From positions 1-9,952 of the forward strand of contig CAYURR010000114.1 in the NCBI GenBank assembly GCA_964446745.1: a stretch of DNA of 9,952 nt. The letters run 5' to 3'. Of the stretch, positions 6,167-9,952 are shown piece after piece. This DNA is from CAYURR01 sp964446745. GTDB lineage: Bacteria > Bacillota > Clostridia > Lachnospirales > WQUN01. Below the pieces are notes generated by a model. It had not been told where the DNA came from and did no database searches. It saw nothing but the letters and a program-made list of their open reading frames with translations. Position 1 is the first letter of the stretch. Each line of letters begins with the position of its first letter. Both the position numbers and the translations under genes were made by a program.

Positions 6167-7978
6167 ATGTCTGACAGGATAAATATCCGTAACGCATGCA
6201 AACAAATGTATCTGGCATTGCGGTATTCCATTATAAATATCTGTGTATTCGAGTTATTTTTTAAGATAGCCACCCTGTTGATCTTCAGGCCGTTGATCCG
6301 CTGGTCCGTTTCGATGTTTATAAATGCCGGCGGTTACTCGGTCGTGTTGAATGCGCAGATAGGCGCGTTTCTAACGGGCTTTACTGGTGTGCTGATGTCC
6401 TTGTTTCTGACTGTGTTGGCGATGGTGCTCGTGTACTATGAATTCGCGGTGTTGTTGTTCTTCCTTCACTCCGGTTATAGACACAAGAACGTATGCCTTT
6501 ATCACGGGCTCAAGATGGGTGCTAAGGCTTTGGAAAGCCTCTGGCATCCGAGTTCTATAGGCTTTGCAATATTTGCGCTTGTGCTCATACCGCTACTTGA
6601 TATCAGTTTCGAGGCCTCGTTGATGCCGGGCATAAACATCCCCCGCTTCATCACCGGTGAGATCGCACGTTATCCCGGTGGCTGGATCCTGATAGACCTG
6701 ATCCAATGGGTGCCGCTGTTTGTGTTTATCAAGTTGGTTTTCGTGCTGCCCGGCATGGTGCTCGAACGCTTAAATTTCATTACCAGTCTCAAACAAAGCA
6801 TGTTGCGGATTAAGGGTAATACGCTGCGATCATCAGCCGTTATCTTTATAGCGTTCAGTTGCCTGTATATCCCGTTGTACCTGCTGGATATCATGCCCAT
6901 CAATGCGTCTACCCTGATACGACCGATGATCAGTGCAATCATTGACTTATTGCAGATGTTCGGTACGCCGGTGCTGTTGGCTGCTATATATGCAAGTCAC
7001 GCACAGGTGACGGACCCCGCCGTGATAGACAGCCGTCTACACGATGCTTCGACCTCTGAGATACGGATGCCGCTTAAGGCCTTCATTAACCTTGTGGAAT
7101 ACATAGCGCGGCTCACATCGAGGGGTATTGCGCTGCTATGGCATAGATGCATACCGCATACGGTGAAGCAGCGTCCGGTGGTGTATATGGCGATATTGTT
7201 CATGATCCCTGTATATGTAAACTCGCGGAACCATTACACCTTTGGCTCGCCGTGTTTGATCATAGGACATCGTGGCAGCGCCGATGCCGTCGAGAATACT
7301 ATCCCCGCCGCACTGTCGGCCATCAAGCAAAAAGCGGACTACATAGAGATCGACACAATGCTCAGCAAGGACGGCGTGCCTGTCGTGATGCACGACTACA
7401 ATCTCTTTCGCCTCGCGGGTCGAATAGACAACGTGCATGATCTCACAGCCAGGCAGCTGTCATCGCTCACGCTCAGGCAGTTTGATCACGAGGCCCAGAT
7501 GACTACCCTCGATACCTTCTGCAAGGCTGTGAAGGGTAAAGCCAAGCTGTTAGTAGAACTCAAGAGCCATGAAAACGATACGCAGAGCGTGGTCGACCGG
7601 GTCGTTCAGGTTATCAGGGATAACGAAATGGAACAGGAATGCATATTTCAGACTACAGAGCCGGAGCTTTTACAAGAGATACAGCGCAAGTACCCGCACA
7701 ATGTCTCGGGCTTTGTGATCGTCAGCGGTGTCGGTGACATTTCTTTAGAGGTGCTATCACATATCCCGGCCGACTTCTTCAACGTTGAGGACTCCATGAT
7801 AAACGAGGACATCGTCGAGAACTGCCATATATTAAAAAAGCCCATCTATGTATGGACGGTAAACGATCCGAAGCTCATACGCTCCTTGATCGGTATGCAT
7901 GTGGACGGTATCGTCACCGACTATCCACAGCAGACAAGGGGTGTCATAACCGATCCGGACTACGGCAGCGAGCGATGA
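6167..7978 (+). CDS. Glycerophosphodiester phosphodiesterase with N-terminal multi-span membrane domain
   Basis: This 603-residue protein joins a membrane domain (about 1-360) to a C-terminal GDPD barrel (about 365-595). The membrane part has roughly seven or eight hydrophobic segments near residues 21-41, 66-99, 130-148, 172-198, 218-238, 250-272 and 339-354. It resembles the GPDPase membrane domain known from Firmicutes, including a conserved-looking LKQSMLRIKGNTLR stretch before a helix. The catalytic part has His368-Arg369-Gly370, Glu376-Asn377, Glu394/Asp396 and His409-Asp410, and ends with VWTVNDP and GIVTDYP. All active-site residues seen in the soluble neighbour are kept. It probably acts at the membrane, perhaps on the outer face, on lipid-derived or polymer-derived glycerophosphodiesters. 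The ATG at 6167 is chosen because GGAGG lies at 6154-6158. An in-frame TTG at 6122 would add 15 residues but coincides with the -35-like box and has no ribosome binding site. Confidence 0.92.
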   Translation: MSDRINIRNACKQMYLALRYSIINICVFELFFKIATLLIFRPLIRWSVSMFINAGGYSVVLNAQIGAFLTGFTGVLMSLFLTVLAMVLVYYEFAVLLFFLHSGYRHKNVCLYHGLKMGAKALESLWHPSSIGFAIFALVLIPLLDISFEASLMPGINIPRFITGEIARYPGGWILIDLIQWVPLFVFIKLVFVLPGMVLERLNFITSLKQSMLRIKGNTLRSSAVIFIAFSCLYIPLYLLDIMPINASTLIRPMISAIIDLLQMFGTPVLLAAIYASHAQVTDPAVIDSRLHDASTSEIRMPLKAFINLVEYIARLTSRGIALLWHRCIPHTVKQRPVVYMAILFMIPVYVNSRNHYTFGSPCLIIGHRGSADAVENTIPAALSAIKQKADYIEIDTMLSKDGVPVVMHDYNLFRLAGRIDNVHDLTARQLSSLTLRQFDHEAQMTTLDTFCKAVKGKAKLLVELKSHENDTQSVVDRVVQVIRDNEMEQECIFQTTEPELLQEIQRKYPHNVSGFVIVSGVGDISLEVLSHIPADFFNVEDSMINEDIVENCHILKKPIYVWTVNDPKLIRSLIGMHVDGIVTDYPQQTRGVITDPDYGSER

Positions 7979-8012
7979 TCCGAGGCACAGGTCTGGGAGG
8001 GCCTAGCTTTCT

Positions 8013-9779
8013 ATGCTAAAACAATCTGTACGCGTGATAGGCATTATGCTCAAATATGCGCGCCTCACCACTATAATAAAACTTATACAGCTTTTGGCAT
8101 CGGCACTGCTCACGCCACTGTCGATCTATTTTACCCAGAGGCTCATAGACAATATCGAGCCTTATATAAACGGTAGGACAACCATCGAACCGCTGCTGTT
8201 ATACGGCGGGTTGCTGCTTGTTTCGATGTTCTTTGTATCCACCGGCGGATTTTTTGACAGCCTGCTGTTCATACGAATAAAGCATAACCTCAATCAGCAC
8301 CTTACACCTGTAGTCGTGGGAAAGTTCCGACGCCTCGATTACGCTTGCTTCGAGGACAATGATACGCACGATACGATCAAGCGTATGTCCGGCACCCCTC
8401 AGGACAATATCCTAAACATCTTTTTAAACGTAACCGGCGTTGCGACGATATTCATCACCATAATAGGCTCGGCGGTTGTTTTTGCGCAGATTGGTATCTG
8501 GTTTATGGTCGGTTTTCTCGTACTGCTGCTGCCGATGGTCTGGATCGATTTCAAAAGCGCAAATATGATGAACGCGATGTTTGATAAGCAATCGACCGAT
8601 GAACGGCGCATGCACTACTACGGCAACCTGCTCTCCGATAAAGCCTCGCTGTATGAGCTGCGCGTGTTTGGCTCGGCAGGATATATACTCGACAAATGGC
8701 GCGGGATTACAAAAACGGTGCTCAATGAACGCCTAAGAACAACGATCAAGGCACAAAAGCAATTTCTTATCAGTACCGTGTTATTTAAGACATGGTCTTT
8801 TTTTATTGTGTTTAGCCTGGTCTATGCGATCATATCCGGTAACGTTTCGATCGGACTATTTGCTGCGCTGATCGCATCCACGGGCACGGTATTGAGTAGC
8901 ACGGAGAGCCTCTCTCATAGCTTGGATAATGTCATGCGGCGCATTTTGATGATAAAACACTTCGATAACTTCATGTCTTTGCCCGAAATCCCCGATATAC
9001 AGAGCGGTAAAAAAATTCAAAGCCCTCATATCGTTTTTGAAAACGTCACCTTTACCTATCCAAAGACCGACAAACACATATTGAATGGCGTGTCGTTTGA
9101 GATCAAACCGGGCGAGCGTATCGCACTCGTGGGTGAAAACGGCGCGGGCAAATCAACCATCATCAAGCTACTGTGCCGCCTGTATACCCCCGATAGCGGG
9201 CGTATATTGATTAATGGTACCGATATCGCCGAGCTGTCACAGGCACAGCTACGAGATGTATATAGCGTGGTGTTTCAGGACTTCGGCAGTTATCATCTCA
9301 TGTTGCGTGAAAATGTTGCGTTCGGCGCGATTGGCAAGCTGCATGACGATAACGCGATAAAGACCGCCATGAAGCAGGGCTTGGCCTCTGGTATCGGCGA
9401 CAACCTCGATATGCATTTGGGCAAGCTAACAGAGGACGGTGTCGATCTGTCCGGCGGGCAGTGGCAACGCATCGCGATCGCACGTGCCTGTATAGCGGAT
9501 AGCGCATTTGTGATCCTCGACGAGCCCACCGCGTCGCTGGATCCTGTGGCCGAGAGCGAGGTCTATCACAGCTTTGCCGAGGTCATGAAAAACAAGGGGG
9601 CTATACTTATCTCTCACCGTTTGGCCAGTGCGCGCATCTGCGACCGGATCATCGTGCTTGCGGACGGGGTGGTTAAGGAGAGCGGTTCCCATGACGGGCT
9701 CGTAAATGCCGGTGGGCGTTATGCAAGGATGTGGGCGGCACAGAGCGAGTGGTATAAAGGCGGTGAACAGAATGGCTAA
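8013..9779 (+). CDS. ABC exporter half-transporter (fused permease and ATPase)
   Basis: This 588-residue protein has the architecture of MsbA/LmrA-type exporters: an N-terminal membrane domain of about six helices (residues 1-310) and a C-terminal nucleotide-binding domain. The ATPase motifs are complete and canonical: Walker A GENGAGKST (374-382, Lys380), Q-loop Gln422, signature LSGGQ (479-483), Walker B ILDEP with Asp503 and catalytic Glu504, D-loop SLD and H-loop His535. It should therefore hydrolyse ATP. GGGAGG at 7995-8000 is twelve bases from the ATG, a rather long spacing. The gene begins 34 bp after the membrane GDPD and overlaps the next gene by eight bases, so it probably belongs to one operon and forms a heterodimer with the downstream product. 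The cargo is unknown. There is no peptidase domain, which argues against a bacteriocin-processing transporter. Confidence 0.94.
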   Translation: MLKQSVRVIGIMLKYARLTTIIKLIQLLASALLTPLSIYFTQRLIDNIEPYINGRTTIEPLLLYGGLLLVSMFFVSTGGFFDSLLFIRIKHNLNQHLTPVVVGKFRRLDYACFEDNDTHDTIKRMSGTPQDNILNIFLNVTGVATIFITIIGSAVVFAQIGIWFMVGFLVLLLPMVWIDFKSANMMNAMFDKQSTDERRMHYYGNLLSDKASLYELRVFGSAGYILDKWRGITKTVLNERLRTTIKAQKQFLISTVLFKTWSFFIVFSLVYAIISGNVSIGLFAALIASTGTVLSSTESLSHSLDNVMRRILMIKHFDNFMSLPEIPDIQSGKKIQSPHIVFENVTFTYPKTDKHILNGVSFEIKPGERIALVGENGAGKSTIIKLLCRLYTPDSGRILINGTDIAELSQAQLRDVYSVVFQDFGSYHLMLRENVAFGAIGKLHDDNAIKTAMKQGLASGIGDNLDMHLGKLTEDGVDLSGGQWQRIAIARACIADSAFVILDEPTASLDPVAESEVYHSFAEVMKNKGAILISHRLASARICDRIIVLADGVVKESGSHDGLVNAGGRYARMWAAQSEWYKGGEQNG

Positions 9780-9952
9780 GATCAGCGGCTCCAAGATTAT
9801 ATTGAATATATTTCGTTCCGTTTTCGAATGGGTTCCGTACTCGGCTATCGTTACGATTATCAACTACATATCTGCTGCCGTAATGCCGGCAATAGCGACG
9901 GTGGCATCGGTCGGACTGTTCGACAGTGCGGCACGTGTATTGGCCGGGGAAA
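9772..9952 (+). CDS. Probable second ABC exporter half-transporter, N-terminal fragment
   Basis: An open frame starts at ATG 9772, overlaps the last eight bases of the previous gene in another frame, and runs off the window after 60 residues without a stop. It begins MAKISGSKIILNIFR, followed by a hydrophobic stretch from about residue 20 to 49 that looks like the first helix of an exporter permease. AAAGG at 9756-9760 is a weak, somewhat distant ribosome binding site, so coupling through the overlap is likely. Two consecutive half-transporter genes with overlapping ends are typical of heterodimeric exporters. The ATPase domain that would prove this lies outside the window. Confidence 0.65.
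   Translation, partial: MAKISGSKIILNIFRSVFEWVPYSAIVTIINYISAAVMPAIATVASVGLFDSAARVLAGE

Noticed and set aside
7979..8012. AGGC/GCCT inverted repeat as a terminator between the membrane GDPD and the ABC gene
   Set aside because: The stem is only four base pairs, there is no T-run, and the ribosome binding site of the ABC gene lies within it.

Overview
This window looks like part of a strictly anaerobic Firmicute of the Clostridia type, probably an uncultured lineage recovered from a metagenome. The evidence is a single-chain pyruvate:ferredoxin oxidoreductase, an anaerobic-type sulfatase maturase, strong AAGGAG/GGAGG ribosome binding sites, and a multi-membrane-segment glycerophosphodiesterase of a kind mostly found in Firmicutes. 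The exact taxon cannot be read from this sequence. All supported genes are on the + strand and tightly packed. I see no RNA gene, insertion sequence, CRISPR array or convincing terminator.

Region 1 (1-3777) is nifJ. A possible -10 box, a 14-bp palindrome and a strong ribosome binding site lie upstream. The gene is interrupted by exactly 100 Ns (1900-1999). The 55 bp before the gap (1845-1899) are repeated exactly after it (2000-2054). Removing the gap and one copy gives one continuous 1183-residue protein whose cofactor residues fall at the expected positions, so the break is an assembly artefact and not a split gene.

Region 2 (3778-6099) holds three genes in close succession. The first is a radical SAM/SPASM protein with every expected iron-sulfur ligand of anaerobic sulfatase-maturating enzymes; its ATG directly follows the tandem stop codons of nifJ. 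The second is a soluble glycerophosphodiester phosphodiesterase whose start overlaps the previous stop (ATGA). The third is a 148-residue three-helix membrane protein of unknown function.

Region 3 (6100-9952) starts with a 67-bp gap containing a good promoter-like pair and an inverted repeat that could mask a ribosome binding site. It continues with a second, membrane-anchored glycerophosphodiesterase, a complete ABC exporter half-transporter, and the start of a second probable ABC permease that runs off the window.

Working picture: nifJ supplies low-potential electrons from pyruvate, and the adjoining radical SAM enzyme needs such electrons. The two glycerophosphodiesterases, one probably cytoplasmic and one probably facing outward, suggest recycling of phospholipid head groups or glycerophosphate polymers. 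The ABC pair suggests export of a lipid, peptide or drug. The functional link between these blocks is inference from gene order. No wholly new system is evident; the best leads are the nifJ-maturase coupling, the absence of any sulfatase nearby, and the regulatory structure at 6122-6159.
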